DNA of 64,000 nt, taken from CAIWHR01 sp963726765 (lineage in GTDB: Bacteria; Pseudomonadota; Gammaproteobacteria; Burkholderiales; Casimicrobiaceae). Positions 55,199 through 64,000 of the stretch are shown here, piece by piece. Under the pieces are notes generated by a model. It saw only the letters and a program-made list of their open reading frames with translations, had not been told where the DNA came from and searched no databases. Where the stretch lies: contig CAVSDH010000011.1 in assembly GCA_963726765.1 (NCBI GenBank), positions 744,001 to 808,000 on the forward strand, in the 5' to 3' direction. The translations under genes and the position numbers were made by a program. Within the stretch, counting starts at the first letter, position 1; each line of letters begins with the position of its first letter.

Positions 55199-56244
55199 GT
55201 GCGGTGCGCCCGGGTTACGTCCGGCAAGTGGACTTCAAGCACGGCCGCGTCGACATGACGCACGGCAGCGGCGGTCGCGCGACGGCGCAGCTGGTCGACG
55301 AGCTGTTCGTGCGCGCGTTCGACAACGAGTGGCTGAGCGCCGGCAACGATGGCGCGCGGATCGCAATGCCGGCCGGCCGCGTGGTGATGGCCACCGACGC
55401 CCACGTGATCTCGCCGCTCTTCTTTCCCGGCGGCGACATCGGCTGCCTGTCGGTTCATGGCACGATCAACGACGTGGCGATGTCGGGCGCCGTGCCGGTC
55501 TACCTCGCCGCGACGTTCGTCCTCGAGGAAGGTTTTCCGCTTGCGGACCTGCAGCGCATCGTGCTGTCGATGGCCGCCGCCTCGCGTGCCGCCGGTGTGC
55601 CGATCGTCACCGGCGACACCAAGGTGGTCGAGAAGGGCAAGGGCGACGGCGTCTTCATCACGACGACGGGCGTCGGCGTCGTTCCGGACGGAGTCGACAT
55701 CCGCGGCGACCGCGCGCGACCTGGCGACGCGATCCTGGTCAGCGGGACGCTGGGCGACCATGGTGTCGCCATCATGTCGTTGCGGGAGAATCTTTCGTTC
55801 GAGACGACGATAGCGTCGGACACCGAGGCGCTGCACGGCCTGGTGGCGGCGATGGTCGGCGCCGTGCAGGATATTCACTGCCTGCGCGATCCGACGCGAG
55901 GCGGGCTCGCGACGACGCTGAACGAGATCGCGGCGCAATCCGGCTGCGGGATGACGATCCGCGAGCGCGCGCTGCCCATCAAGTCGCAGGTGAACGCGGC
56001 GTGCGAGTTTCTGGGCCTCGACCCGCTCTACGTCGCGAACGAGGGCAAGCTTGTCGCGATCGTGCCCGCCGAGCACGCGGAACGACTGCTCGCGACGATG
56101 CGCGCGCATGCGCTCGGGCGCGACGCTGCGATCATCGGCGAAGTGGTCGCGGATCCGCTGGGTTTCGTGCAGATGGAAACCGTATTCGGTGGCCGCCGAA
56201 ACGTCGACTGGCTCACCGGCGAGCAGTTGCCGCGGATCTGCTAG
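55195..56244 (+). CDS. hypE: carbamoyl dehydratase HypE
   Basis: A 349-residue PurM-like ATPase that dehydrates the carbamoyl group on its own C-terminal cysteine to the thiocyanate used as CN donor. The protein ends PRIC, so the acceptor cysteine is present. Other landmarks are DMTHGSGGRATAQLVDELF and CLRDPTRGGLATTLNEIA. It overlaps hypD as ATGA and is intact. Confidence 0.96.
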   Translation: MSAVRPGYVRQVDFKHGRVDMTHGSGGRATAQLVDELFVRAFDNEWLSAGNDGARIAMPAGRVVMATDAHVISPLFFPGGDIGCLSVHGTINDVAMSGAVPVYLAATFVLEEGFPLADLQRIVLSMAAASRAAGVPIVTGDTKVVEKGKGDGVFITTTGVGVVPDGVDIRGDRARPGDAILVSGTLGDHGVAIMSLRENLSFETTIASDTEALHGLVAAMVGAVQDIHCLRDPTRGGLATTLNEIAAQSGCGMTIRERALPIKSQVNAACEFLGLDPLYVANEGKLVAIVPAEHAERLLATMRAHALGRDAAIIGEVVADPLGFVQMETVFGGRRNVDWLTGEQLPRIC

Positions 56245-56255
56245 CTGCAGACCCA

Positions 56256-57998
56256 ATGCGCATCCTGCTCCTCACGCATTCGTTCAACAGCCTGACGCAG
56301 CGGCTGTACGTCGAGCTGACCGAGGCGGGCCACGAGGTCGCCGTCGAGTTCGACGTCAACGACCGGGTGACGGAAGAGGCGGTTCACCTGTTCCGTCCCG
56401 AGCTCGTCGTCGCCCCTTTCCTGAAGCGCGCGATACCGGAATCCGTCTGGCGCGCGCACCGCTGCATCGTCATTCATCCGGGGATTCCGGGCGATCGCGG
56501 GCCGTCCGCGCTGGATTGGGCGATCGCGCGCGGCGAGCGCGAATGGGGCGTCACCGCGCTGGAAGCCAATGGCGAGATGGACGCCGGGCCCGTCTGGGCC
56601 GCGGCGACGTTTCCGCTGCGCGACGCATCGAAATCGAGCCTTTACCGAAACGAAGTCACGGAGGCCGCGGTCGCCTGCATCCGGACCACGCTCGCGCGGC
56701 TCGCACAGCCCGGGTTCGTCCCGAAGGCGCAGGATTATTCGCGGCCCGACATCCTGGGACGTCCGCGCCCGCCGATGCACCAGCGGGACCGTGCGATCGA
56801 CTGGCGCCGCGACGATACCGGCACCGTGCTTCGCAGAATTCGCGCGGCCGACGGCGCTCCCGGCGTGCTGGACGAGGTCGCCGGGCTGCCGTGCTACCTG
56901 TTCGACGCGCATCGCGAAGGGTTGCTGCGCGGTGAACCCGGTGCGATCGTCGCCACCCGCGCCGGCGCGATCTGCCGTGCGACGCAGGACGGCGCGGTCT
57001 GGATCGGGCACTTGCGCCGCGCGGACGACCCGACCGCGTTCAAGCTCCCGGCGACCCGCGTGCTCGACGGTCGACAGGGCGATGTTCCGGAGTCCTCGCT
57101 GGCTCCCGAGCGGACGGTCGATTATCCGACGTGGCAACCCATTCGTTACGTCGAAGCGGGGAAGGTGGGCTTTCTCCACTTCGCCTTCTACAACGGGGCG
57201 ATGGGAACCGAACAGTGCGCAGCGCTTCGCAGCGCCTACGCTTACGCCCGCTCGCGACCGACGCGCGTGATCGCTCTCATGGGCGGCGAGGACTTCTGGT
57301 CGAACGGAATTCATCTCAACCTGATCGAGGCGTCCCCGCATCCGGCGGACGAGTCGTGGCGCAGCATCAACGCGATCGACGACCTCGTGCACGACATCGT
57401 CGTCACCGGGCACCAGCTCACTATCGCTGCGATGGCCGGCAACGCGGGCGCCGGCGGCGTGTTCATGGCGCTCGCCGCCGATCGCGTCTACGCACGCGAC
57501 GGCGTGATTCTCAATCCTCACTACAAGGGGATGGGCAACCTGTACGGCTCCGAGTACTGGACTTACCTGCTGCCGCGTCGCGTGGCGCCGGACGAGGCGC
57601 GGGCGCTGATCGCAAACAGGCTGCCGATCGGCGTGGATCGGGCGGCGAAGGTCGGCCTGATCGACGGGCACTTCGGAGCCTCCGTCGCCGAATTTCGCGC
57701 CGGGATCGGACTGCGGGCGGCGGCACTCGCCGCCGATCCCGAGTTCGCGCGGCTGCTGGCCGCCAAGCATCGGCAGCGCGCCGACGACGAGGCGGCGAAA
57801 CCGCTCGTCGCCTACCGGGAAGCCGAGCTCCTGCGGATGCGGCTGAGCTTCTACGGCTTCGATTCGAGCTATCACGTCGCGCGCTTCAATTTCGTTCGCA
57901 AGGTGCCGCGCTCGCGGACGCCGCTCTACCTTGCTCCCCACCGCACCCGGGCCGTCGGCCGCGCAGCGGCGGTCGTGTCCGCCACCGCGCACACCTGA
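56256..57998 (+). CDS. hoxX: hydrogenase maturation protein HoxX (CO ligand synthesis)
   Basis: A 580-residue two-domain protein. The N-terminal half resembles 10-formyl-THF hydrolase/transferase (IHPGIPGDRGPSALDWAI near residue 72). The C-terminal half resembles enoyl-CoA hydratases (AGNAGAGGVFMALAADRVYA near 405). In aerobes HoxX makes the CO ligand of the active site from formyl-THF, which supports hydrogenase maturation in air. It is the last gene of the hox/hyp cluster and faces the hyf-like operon. Confidence 0.94.
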   Translation: MRILLLTHSFNSLTQRLYVELTEAGHEVAVEFDVNDRVTEEAVHLFRPELVVAPFLKRAIPESVWRAHRCIVIHPGIPGDRGPSALDWAIARGEREWGVTALEANGEMDAGPVWAAATFPLRDASKSSLYRNEVTEAAVACIRTTLARLAQPGFVPKAQDYSRPDILGRPRPPMHQRDRAIDWRRDDTGTVLRRIRAADGAPGVLDEVAGLPCYLFDAHREGLLRGEPGAIVATRAGAICRATQDGAVWIGHLRRADDPTAFKLPATRVLDGRQGDVPESSLAPERTVDYPTWQPIRYVEAGKVGFLHFAFYNGAMGTEQCAALRSAYAYARSRPTRVIALMGGEDFWSNGIHLNLIEASPHPADESWRSINAIDDLVHDIVVTGHQLTIAAMAGNAGAGGVFMALAADRVYARDGVILNPHYKGMGNLYGSEYWTYLLPRRVAPDEARALIANRLPIGVDRAAKVGLIDGHFGASVAEFRAGIGLRAAALAADPEFARLLAAKHRQRADDEAAKPLVAYREAELLRMRLSFYGFDSSYHVARFNFVRKVPRSRTPLYLAPHRTRAVGRAAAVVSATAHT

Positions 57999-58008
57999 CG
58001 TCGCGACT

Positions 58009-58557
58009 TCACGGCGTCCCGACATCCGGCACCGGAGTCCCCGGTGCCGGCGCGTGTCGCGTTATCGCGGCAAGAATGCCCTGGAGCAATGCGGTTGGCG
58101 CGGGCGGGCAGCCGGGCACTTCCACGTCGACGGGAATCACGTTCGACACGCGGCCGAGGCTGGCGTAGCTCTCGCCGAAAATTCCGCCCGTGCATCCGCA
58201 ATCGCCGACCGCGACGACGAGCTTCGGCTCGGGCGTTGCATCGTAGGTCCGCTTGAGGGCGATTGCCATGTGCTTCGACACCGGACCGGTGACGAGCAGC
58301 AGGTCCGCGTGCCGCGGACTCGCGACGAAGCGGATGCCGAGCCCCTCGATGTTGTAGTACGGATTGCCGAGCGCGTGGATCTCGAGCTCGCAGCCGTTGC
58401 ACGAGCCGGCGTCCACCTGGCGAATCGCAAGCGCGCGGCCGAGCGTGCGCAGGATGTTCTCCTGCAGGCGTGCGGTGTCGGCTTCCTGCATCGCGGGCCG
58501 GGGCATCCGCTCGGTCAGGATGCCGGTCCGGGCGATCTGCTTCAGGATGTGCAGCAT
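58009..58557 (-). CDS. hyfI: NuoB/HyfI-like iron-sulfur subunit of an Ehr complex
   Basis: A 182-residue relative of NuoB and hydrogenase-4 subunit I. The four cysteines for the N2-type [4Fe-4S] cluster are visible: SCNGCELE (two), GDCGCTGG and VPGCPPAP. It is probably the electron entry or exit point next to the quinone or substrate site. It starts 9 nt after the G-like subunit; the ferredoxin-like subunit H of true hydrogenase-4 is missing. The very end overlaps a 10-bp perfect hairpin. Confidence 0.88.
   Translation of the reverse strand: MLHILKQIARTGILTERMPRPAMQEADTARLQENILRTLGRALAIRQVDAGSCNGCELEIHALGNPYYNIEGLGIRFVASPRHADLLLVTGPVSKHMAIALKRTYDATPEPKLVVAVGDCGCTGGIFGESYASLGRVSNVIPVDVEVPGCPPAPTALLQGILAAITRHAPAPGTPVPDVGTP
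58026..58050. repeat. perfect 10-bp inverted repeat between convergent operons
   Basis: CCGGCACCGG (58026-58035), loop AGTCC, CCGGTGCCGG (58041-58050). It lies within the last codons of the HyfI-like gene and 28 nt after hoxX. There is no T-run on either side, so it is not a classical terminator, though it could stall or protect either transcript. Confidence 0.5.
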
Positions 58558-58566
58558 GCGGGACTC

Positions 58567-60111
58567 CTAGAGATCGTGACCGCTGTAGGACAGGTTGAAC
58601 GACTTGTTGATCAGCGGAAAATCGGGAACGATGTTGCCGATCACCGCGTGCTCCAGCACCGGCCAGCAGGACCACGACGGATCGTGCGGATGGCATCGGC
58701 GGATCGTTCCTCCCGGCCCTGTTTCGAGGGCGACGAGAACCGGTCCGCGCCAGCCTTCGACGTAGCCCAGCCCGAGCTTGTGCGCGGCGGGCTCGGGAAG
58801 GTCGGCGCGCACAGGCCCGTCCGGCGCCGCGTCGACGATGGTCCGGATCAGGCGCAGCGATTCCAGCGCCTCCTCGAAGCGGACGGCGACCCGTGCCGCG
58901 ACGTCGCCGTCCTCGCGGGTCGCAATCCGAACGTCCAGGACGTCGTAGGGTGCATTCGGAAAATCGCGGCGCAGGTCGCGCGGAAGTCCGCTTGCGCGGC
59001 CGGCGAGCCCCGGTAGCCCCAGCTTGGCGGCGAGCGCCGGCGTGACGATCCCGCACGCGCGGATGCGGTCCTGCAGGCCGGTGTGCTCGTCGTAGATGGC
59101 GCGCAGCAGCGTGATTTCGCGCTCGAGCCGCGTGCATTCCTCGCGCATCGTCGCCGCGTGATCCGGCGCCAGGTCGGCGGCGACGCCGCCGGGAACGATC
59201 TGGTCCATCATCATCCGGTGGCCGCACGCGGCGAGATTGGTCCGCAGAACGTCCTCCTTGAGGCGCGAGAACTGCGCGAGGCCGAACGCGAATCCGCAGT
59301 CGTTGCCGAGATAGCCGAGGTCTCCGAGATGGTTCGCGAGGCGCTCACGCTCGAGTGCCAACGCACGCAGCCATGCCGCGCGCGGCGGCACTGCGGCTCC
59401 CGCGGTCGCCTCCGCGGCCTGCGCATACGCCCACGCGTACGCCACCGTGCTGTCGCCGGAGACGCGGCCGGCGAGACGGTGCGCGCCGGAAAGCGGCAGC
59501 GCCTCGAAGCGCTTCTCGATGCCCTTGTGGACGTAACCGAGGCGCTCTTCGAGCCGCAGCACCTTTTCGCCGACGACCTGGAACCGGAAATGCCCGGGCT
59601 CGATGATTCCGGCGTGCACGGGGCCGACGGGGATTTCGTGCACGCCGTCGCCGTCGACGCGGACGAAGCCGTATTCCTCCTCGCCCGGCTCCCATTTGGC
59701 CAATGCCTGGAAATCCCGCCGGAGCGGATAGCGGTCGATCGGCCAGCAGGCCTGCCACAGCCATTGCCGCTGGTCGTCGCTGTCGGCAACGATGCCGGTG
59801 AGGTCGAACGCCGCGCGCTGCATCCGGTTCGCCGCCGGGAAGATCGTCGCGATGTCAGGGTAGTGCGCGCCCGCGTCGGGGAGCGTGTGCTCGAGCATCG
59901 TGAGTCCGGCGGCATCCTCCAGCACCACGCGCACGGCAAAGCCGCGATCGCGGTCCGAATCGTCGGTCACCCAGAGCGCCACCAGTCGGCCGCCGCCCTC
60001 CCAGGCGAGTCGGCAGGCGGTCAGCAACTGGCCGGAACTGACCGGGACGCGCTGCGCCGGAACGCAGGACGGAAGCGTCGCAGCGGCAAGTCCCAGGCGC
60101 GATACGTCCAT
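58567..60111 (-). CDS. hyfG: HyfG-like large subunit without Ni ligands (Ehr complex)
   Basis: A 514-residue fusion of a NuoC-like domain (about 1-150) and a NuoD/hydrogenase-large-subunit-like domain. GHFRFQVVGEKVLRLEERLGY and YVHKGIEKRFEALPL match the family. Where group 4 hydrogenases have RICGxC the sequence reads GRVSGDSTVAY, and the C-terminus ends NLSYSGHDL instead of a DPCxxC motif. Both cysteine pairs are absent, so it cannot bind NiFe. This marks an energy-converting-hydrogenase-related (Ehr) complex. Confidence 0.85.
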   Translation of the reverse strand: MDVSRLGLAAATLPSCVPAQRVPVSSGQLLTACRLAWEGGGRLVALWVTDDSDRDRGFAVRVVLEDAAGLTMLEHTLPDAGAHYPDIATIFPAANRMQRAAFDLTGIVADSDDQRQWLWQACWPIDRYPLRRDFQALAKWEPGEEEYGFVRVDGDGVHEIPVGPVHAGIIEPGHFRFQVVGEKVLRLEERLGYVHKGIEKRFEALPLSGAHRLAGRVSGDSTVAYAWAYAQAAEATAGAAVPPRAAWLRALALERERLANHLGDLGYLGNDCGFAFGLAQFSRLKEDVLRTNLAACGHRMMMDQIVPGGVAADLAPDHAATMREECTRLEREITLLRAIYDEHTGLQDRIRACGIVTPALAAKLGLPGLAGRASGLPRDLRRDFPNAPYDVLDVRIATREDGDVAARVAVRFEEALESLRLIRTIVDAAPDGPVRADLPEPAAHKLGLGYVEGWRGPVLVALETGPGGTIRRCHPHDPSWSCWPVLEHAVIGNIVPDFPLINKSFNLSYSGHDL

Positions 60112-60130
60112 CGGTCGGCGTCCGCCCGCG

Positions 60131-61582
60131 TCAGCCGATGAGCCGCGACGCCTGCCGATACCACTCGGCGAGGAACGGGGGCATCCAGAGACCCAGCATC
60201 AGCACGAGCGCGAGGTGCACGAACACGGGGATCATCGCCGGCCGGTGCGGCAGCCGCCGGACCGCCGTCTCGCCGAAGACCATCGGCTGCACCTTTGAAA
60301 ACACCGCAGCGAACGCGATGCCGAGAGCGAGCAGCAGGATGGGGGTCGCCCAGGGCTGTTCCTTCATCGCGGTGACGAGAATCAGGAATTCGCTCGCGAA
60401 TACGCCGAACGGCGGCAGTCCGAGGATGGCGAGCGTGCCCAGTATCAGCCCCCAGCCGATGACCGGGCTGATGGTGATGAGTCCCCGGATGTCATCCATG
60501 ATCTGGGTCCCCGCCTTCTGCGTCGCGTGCCCGACGGCGAAGAAGATCGCCGACTTGGTCAGCGAGTGGACCGTCATGTGCAGGAGCGCCGCGAAATTCG
60601 CGACCGCGCCGCCCATCCCGAACGCGAACGTGATGATGCCCATGTGCTCGATCGACGAGTAGGCGAAAAGCCGCTTCACGTCCCGCTGCCGCGACAGCAG
60701 GAAGGCGGCGACGACGACGGAAAGCAGCCCGAAACCCATCATCAGGTCCTTCGCGACCGACGTGTGCAGCGATCCCTCGACCAGCACCTTGCAGCGCACG
60801 ACCGCATACAGCGCGACGTTGAGCAGAAGCCCGGAGAGCACGGCGGACACCGGCGTCGGACCCTCCGCATGCGCGTCCGGCAGCCAGTTGTGGAGCGGCA
60901 CCAGCCCGACCTTCGTTCCGTAGCCCACGAGGAGGAAGACGAAGGCCAGCGAGAGCACGGTCGGCTCGAGGTCGCCCTTCACGCGGTCGAGCTCGGACCA
61001 CAGGAGCGCGCCGCCTTCCGCGCCCAGCAGCTTCTCGGCGGCGAAGTAGAGGAGGATCGTCCCGAACAGCGCCTGCGCGATGCCCACGCCGCAGAGAATG
61101 AAATATTTCCACGCGGCCTCGAGGCTCGCGGGTGTCCGGTAGAGCGAGACCAGGAGCACCGTGGCGAGCGTCGCCGCCTCCAGCGCGACCCAGAGGATGC
61201 CGAGGTTGTTGGACAGGAGCGCCAGCAGCATCGTGAAGTTGAAGAGCTGGTACATCGAGTGGTAGAGCCGCAGGCGCGCCGGCGTGAGCCGCCCGTGCTC
61301 CTGCTCGATCCGCATGTAGACGCGCGAGAAGAGCGCCGTCGTGAAGCCCACGAATGCGGTCAGCGCGACCAGGAACACGTTGAACGGATCGACGAAGAAC
61401 AGCCGGTCCATCGCGATGAAAGGTCCGTGCGCGATGACGCGAAGGGTAAGCGCGGCGGCGGCGACGAGCGTGCCGAGGCTCGCGACGGCGTTGACCTCCG
61501 GCGCGTAGCTCCGATGGCCGACGAGCGCGAGGACCGCGGCGCCGACGAGCGGCAGGGCGAGTACGGCGACGATTTCGTTCAA
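60131..61582 (-). CDS. hyfF: HyfF-like proton-pumping membrane subunit
   Basis: A 483-residue antiporter-like membrane subunit with about 14 helices, homologous to NuoL/M/N and HyfF. The pumping residues are in place: the helix 7 region has GTKVGLVPLHNWLPDAHAEG (Lys and the conserved PLHNWLPDAH) and SSIEHMGIITFAFG; ALEAATLATVLLVS contributes a Glu. Its function is ion translocation. It lies 50 nt after hyfE. Confidence 0.92.
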   Translation of the reverse strand: MNEIVAVLALPLVGAAVLALVGHRSYAPEVNAVASLGTLVAAAALTLRVIAHGPFIAMDRLFFVDPFNVFLVALTAFVGFTTALFSRVYMRIEQEHGRLTPARLRLYHSMYQLFNFTMLLALLSNNLGILWVALEAATLATVLLVSLYRTPASLEAAWKYFILCGVGIAQALFGTILLYFAAEKLLGAEGGALLWSELDRVKGDLEPTVLSLAFVFLLVGYGTKVGLVPLHNWLPDAHAEGPTPVSAVLSGLLLNVALYAVVRCKVLVEGSLHTSVAKDLMMGFGLLSVVVAAFLLSRQRDVKRLFAYSSIEHMGIITFAFGMGGAVANFAALLHMTVHSLTKSAIFFAVGHATQKAGTQIMDDIRGLITISPVIGWGLILGTLAILGLPPFGVFASEFLILVTAMKEQPWATPILLLALGIAFAAVFSKVQPMVFGETAVRRLPHRPAMIPVFVHLALVLMLGLWMPPFLAEWYRQASRLIG

Positions 61583-61631
61583 TCGCTCGCTCGCCGACGC
61601 GCGCTTCGCGCCTTGCCTGCGGCCGGCTCGC

Positions 61632-62300
61632 TCACTCGCGCTCCCTTAGCTGCTCGAGGTTCTTCAAGTCGAGGCTGTCGAACTGTTCCCTGATCTGGAA
61701 GAAGAACACGCCGAGGATCAGCATCGCGACGAGCACGTCGAGCGCGATCCCGAGCTCGACCACCATCGGCATCCCGTAGGTCGCGCTGGTCGCCGCGAAG
61801 AAGAGGCCGTTCTCCATCGACAGGAAGCCGATCACCTGCGGAATCGCCTTGCGGCGCGTGATCATCATCATGAACGACAGCATCACGCACGCCATCGCGA
61901 TTCCCAGCGTCGAGCGCGTGACGGTGCTCGCCAGCTGCGAGATCGGCAGCGCGAGGTTGAACGCGAAGACGACCAGCACGATGCCGATCAGCATCGTCGT
62001 CGGTATGTTGATCAGACCTTCGAACTCCCAGTGCACGTCGAGCTTCCGGATCAGCCGGTAGAGCAGCCACGGAAGCAGCCCGACCTTGAGGACGAGCGTC
62101 AGCCCCGCGGACCAGTAGAGGTGGGACTGCCCGGTGCCGTAGGCGACGACCGCCGTCGACACGGCGAGGGTGATGCCCTGCATCGCGAAGAGGTCGATCA
62201 GCGAAAGCACGCGGCGCTGCGCGAGCATCGCGAACGACAGCAACAGCAGGATCGCCGCGAAGAGATTGATGAGCTGGGCGTAGAGGGGAACGTTCGCCAT
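61632..62300 (-). CDS. hyfE: HyfE-like membrane subunit
   Basis: A 222-residue membrane protein with about seven helices, homologous to hydrogenase-4 component E, whose C-terminal half is NuoK-like. Landmarks are FLSMENGLFFAATS near residue 155 (Glu in the membrane, as in NuoK) and a charged tail DSLDLKNLEQLRE. It starts 6 nt after the hyfC stop. Confidence 0.92.
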   Translation of the reverse strand: MANVPLYAQLINLFAAILLLLSFAMLAQRRVLSLIDLFAMQGITLAVSTAVVAYGTGQSHLYWSAGLTLVLKVGLLPWLLYRLIRKLDVHWEFEGLINIPTTMLIGIVLVVFAFNLALPISQLASTVTRSTLGIAMACVMLSFMMMITRRKAIPQVIGFLSMENGLFFAATSATYGMPMVVELGIALDVLVAMLILGVFFFQIREQFDSLDLKNLEQLRERE

Positions 62301-62306
62301 CGCCGT

Positions 62307-63255
62307 TCAGCTGCCCAGCAGCAGGTTGACCAGCATGCCCAGCACCGCCAGCAGGAATGCCGTGCCGAGGAATTCCGGCGCGCGGAAAATCCGCAGCTTC
62401 GCGGAGAGCGTCTCGATCAGCGCAAGCAGGAAGCCACCCGCGCCGAGCTTGACGACGAGCGCCGGCGCCGCGCCCAGGATCGCAACCCAGTCGCCGCCCT
62501 GCGCGATGCCGAACGGGAAGAACAGCGCGAGCCCGATGCACGAGTAGTTGAAGAGCTTGAGCGCGGACGGCCCACTCGATCAGCGCGAGGTGCCGCGCCG
62601 AGTACTCGAGGATCATTGCCTCGTGGATCATCGTGAGCTCGAGGTGCGTGGCCGGGTTGTCGATCGGAATCCGCGCGTTCTCGGCGAGCGACACCATCGT
62701 GAAGGCGACGCCGGCGAAGGCGAGGCTCGGGTAGATTGCGAGCTCACGGTGGGCGAGCGTGTCGACGATGGTCGGCAGCGAGGTCGAGCCGGAAATGAGC
62801 GACGCGGTGAACAGCACCATCAGCAGCGCCGGCTCGGCGAGGAAGCCGACGAACATTTCGCGGCGCGCGCCGAGCGAGCCGAACGCGGTGCCGATGTCCA
62901 TTGCGGCCAGCGCGATGAACACGCGGGCCAGCGCGAACAGTCCGACGAGCGCGATCGCGTCGGCGGCGCGCGCGAACGGCAGGTCGGTCGCGAGCGAGGG
63001 AACGATGGCCGCCGCGCAGCACATCGCGCCGAACACGATATACGGCGCGAGACGGAAGATCGGCGACGCATTGGCCGCGACGACCGCATCCTTCATGAAC
63101 AGCTTGCGAATCGTCCGATAGGGCAGCAGCAACGACGGTGCGCTCCGGTTCGACAGGCGCGCGCGGCACTGGTTGACCCAGCCGACCAGCAACGGCGCGA
63201 GGAAGAGCGCGATCGCGAGCTGCAGCAGCTGGGAGAGGAGGCCGGCGACGCTCAT
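62307..63255 (-). CDS. hyfC: HyfC-like membrane subunit (NuoH family; one frameshift)
   Basis: NuoH-like subunit that joins the soluble arm to the membrane arm. Landmarks are LLLPYRTIRKLFMKDAV near residue 45 and the acidic loop NPATHLELTMIHEAMILEYS near 200. The frame breaks near 62568, between HLALIEWA and SALKLFNYS. Removing one G restores the remaining helices to TGA 62309-62307, 315 residues, the normal length. The ATG overlaps the hyfB stop as ATGA. Confidence 0.9.
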
Positions 63256-64000
63256 CGGGCGAAGAGCAGCAGGGCGAGCAACGTGACGAAGCTGTAGGTG
63301 AGGTAGACGGAAATGCGTCCCTGCTGGATCCTTCCGATCTGCCTCGCGAGAAATTCCGCGCTGCGCGCCACCGGCAGGTACAGCCAGTGCCACAGGTGGT
63401 CGGCCGCCGTGACCGCGTAGCGCGGCTTCGCGTCGAACGGGGAGGGCAGGTGGCGCTCGATGCGGAAGAACGCCTCGAACACCTGCCGGATCGGCTGGCC
63501 GAAACCCTCGGCCGTGTCCTGCATCCGCGGCGTCTGCTGCGGGAAACCGCAGTCCCAGGGCGGCGCGCGACGGACGCGTCCATGGTAGTACCGGTGCACG
63601 ATCTGCATGGTCAGCAGGACGACGCCGGCGATCACGATCAGCACGATCAGCGGGCTGTAGCTCGACCGGTCGGCGTTGATCGGCGCGAGCAGCAGCCACG
63701 TGCCGGTCGCCGCGCGGCCGACGGTCGAGCCGAGCAGCATCGCGTTGACGTGGTCGAGAATGCCGATCACCGTCACCGGAAAGAGACCCAGCAGGACGCA
63801 GCCCGCGGCAAGCCACGAGAGCGCGATTCGCTCGTGGATTCCCGCGTCCTTCGCGTACGCGAGATTTGCCTCGCGCGGTCGGCCGAGGAAGACGATGGCG
63901 TAGAACTTCACCATGACGTACGCGGCGAGGGCGACGGCAAGCACCAGCGCCGCGGCAGCGACCGGCACCAGCATGTTGACGAACGACTGCGGCAGTCCCG
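63252..64000 (-). CDS. hyfB: HyfB-like proton-pumping membrane subunit, C-terminal part
   Basis: C-terminal 249 codons of a HyfB/NuoL-like antiporter subunit; the frame is open at the right edge. Several membrane helices are followed by the signature WDCGFPQQTPRMQDTAEGFG near the C-terminus, typical of HyfB/HycC. It should be the first or an early gene of the hyf-like operon; the promoter lies outside the window. Confidence 0.9.
   Translation of the reverse strand, partial: GLPQSFVNMLVPVAAAALVLAVALAAYVMVKFYAIVFLGRPREANLAYAKDAGIHERIALSWLAAGCVLLGLFPVTVIGILDHVNAMLLGSTVGRAATGTWLLLAPINADRSSYSPLIVLIVIAGVVLLTMQIVHRYYHGRVRRAPPWDCGFPQQTPRMQDTAEGFGQPIRQVFEAFFRIERHLPSPFDAKPRYAVTAADHLWHWLYLPVARSAEFLARQIGRIQQGRISVYLTYSFVTLLALLLFAR

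Noticed and set aside
58567..60111. A second catalytic [NiFe] hydrogenase (group 4)
   Set aside because: Both nickel-binding cysteine pairs are missing at the expected positions, so the complex is treated as Ehr type.

Overview
The window looks like the chromosome of a high-GC beta-proteobacterium (Burkholderiales or Nitrosomonadales type). Evidence: the gene neighbourhoods DUF2889-sucC-sucD, dut-coaBC / radC-rpmB-rpmG, rsmB-DUF3108-purN-purM / hda and ssb-MFS / uvrA, a Bug-type tricarboxylate receptor, and a membrane-bound hydrogenase operon in the Cupriavidus hox/hyp gene order. The gene set points to an aerobic or microaerobic bacterium able to oxidise H2.

Layout. 1-4.9 kb: succinyl-CoA synthetase, a TerC-family membrane protein, and a PP2C phosphatase/FHA pair. 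5.1-7.2 kb: type IV pilin pilA behind a sigma-54 promoter, then REP-like repeats, a RAYT transposase gene stopped by a nonsense codon, and an IS630 remnant. 7.3-29.7 kb: housekeeping genes (dUTPase, CoaBC, RadC, L28, L33, CbpA/CbpM, desaturase, MscS channel, RsmB, PurN, PurM, Hda, two small exported Lys/Ala-rich proteins, Nudix, MnmA, TAXI receptor, SSB, MFS, UvrA, GNAT). 29.8-33.3 kb: Bug receptor, an exported protein of unknown function, a LysR regulator and a small membrane protein. 33.4-41.3 kb (minus strand): a V/A-type ATPase operon, G-like/C-like/I/K/F/E/A/B/D. 41.5-58.0 kb (plus strand): hoxKGZ, a HigA-like regulator, hoxMLOQRTV, hypABFCDE and hoxX. 58.0-64.0 kb (minus strand): a complex-I-like hyfB-C-E-F-G-I operon, cut by the right edge.

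How the genes work together. HoxKG oxidises H2 in the periplasm and HoxZ passes the electrons to quinone. HoxM/L/O/Q/R/T/V, HypA-F and HoxX build the NiFe(CN)2CO site and the oxygen-resistant FeS clusters. HoxK keeps all six proximal-cluster cysteines of the O2-tolerant group 1d enzymes. The neighbouring hyf-like complex has lost both Ni-binding cysteine pairs, so it is probably an energy-converting-hydrogenase-related (Ehr) ion pump rather than a hydrogenase. No hoxA/hoxBCJ regulator genes follow hoxX. Instead an FNR/FixK-type palindrome precedes hoxK, and a 12-nt-period GTTAC direct repeat lies upstream of both hoxK and hoxM.

Data quality matters here. About 17 reading-frame breaks can be read, many in genes that should be intact (coaBC, purM, purN, rsmB, hypB, hypD, hypF, hyfC). 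Every one is repaired by deleting a single base, none by adding one. This is best explained by insertion errors in the consensus sequence. It also explains an apparent F-E ATPase fusion and an apparent LysR fusion, so genes are described here as their repaired products.
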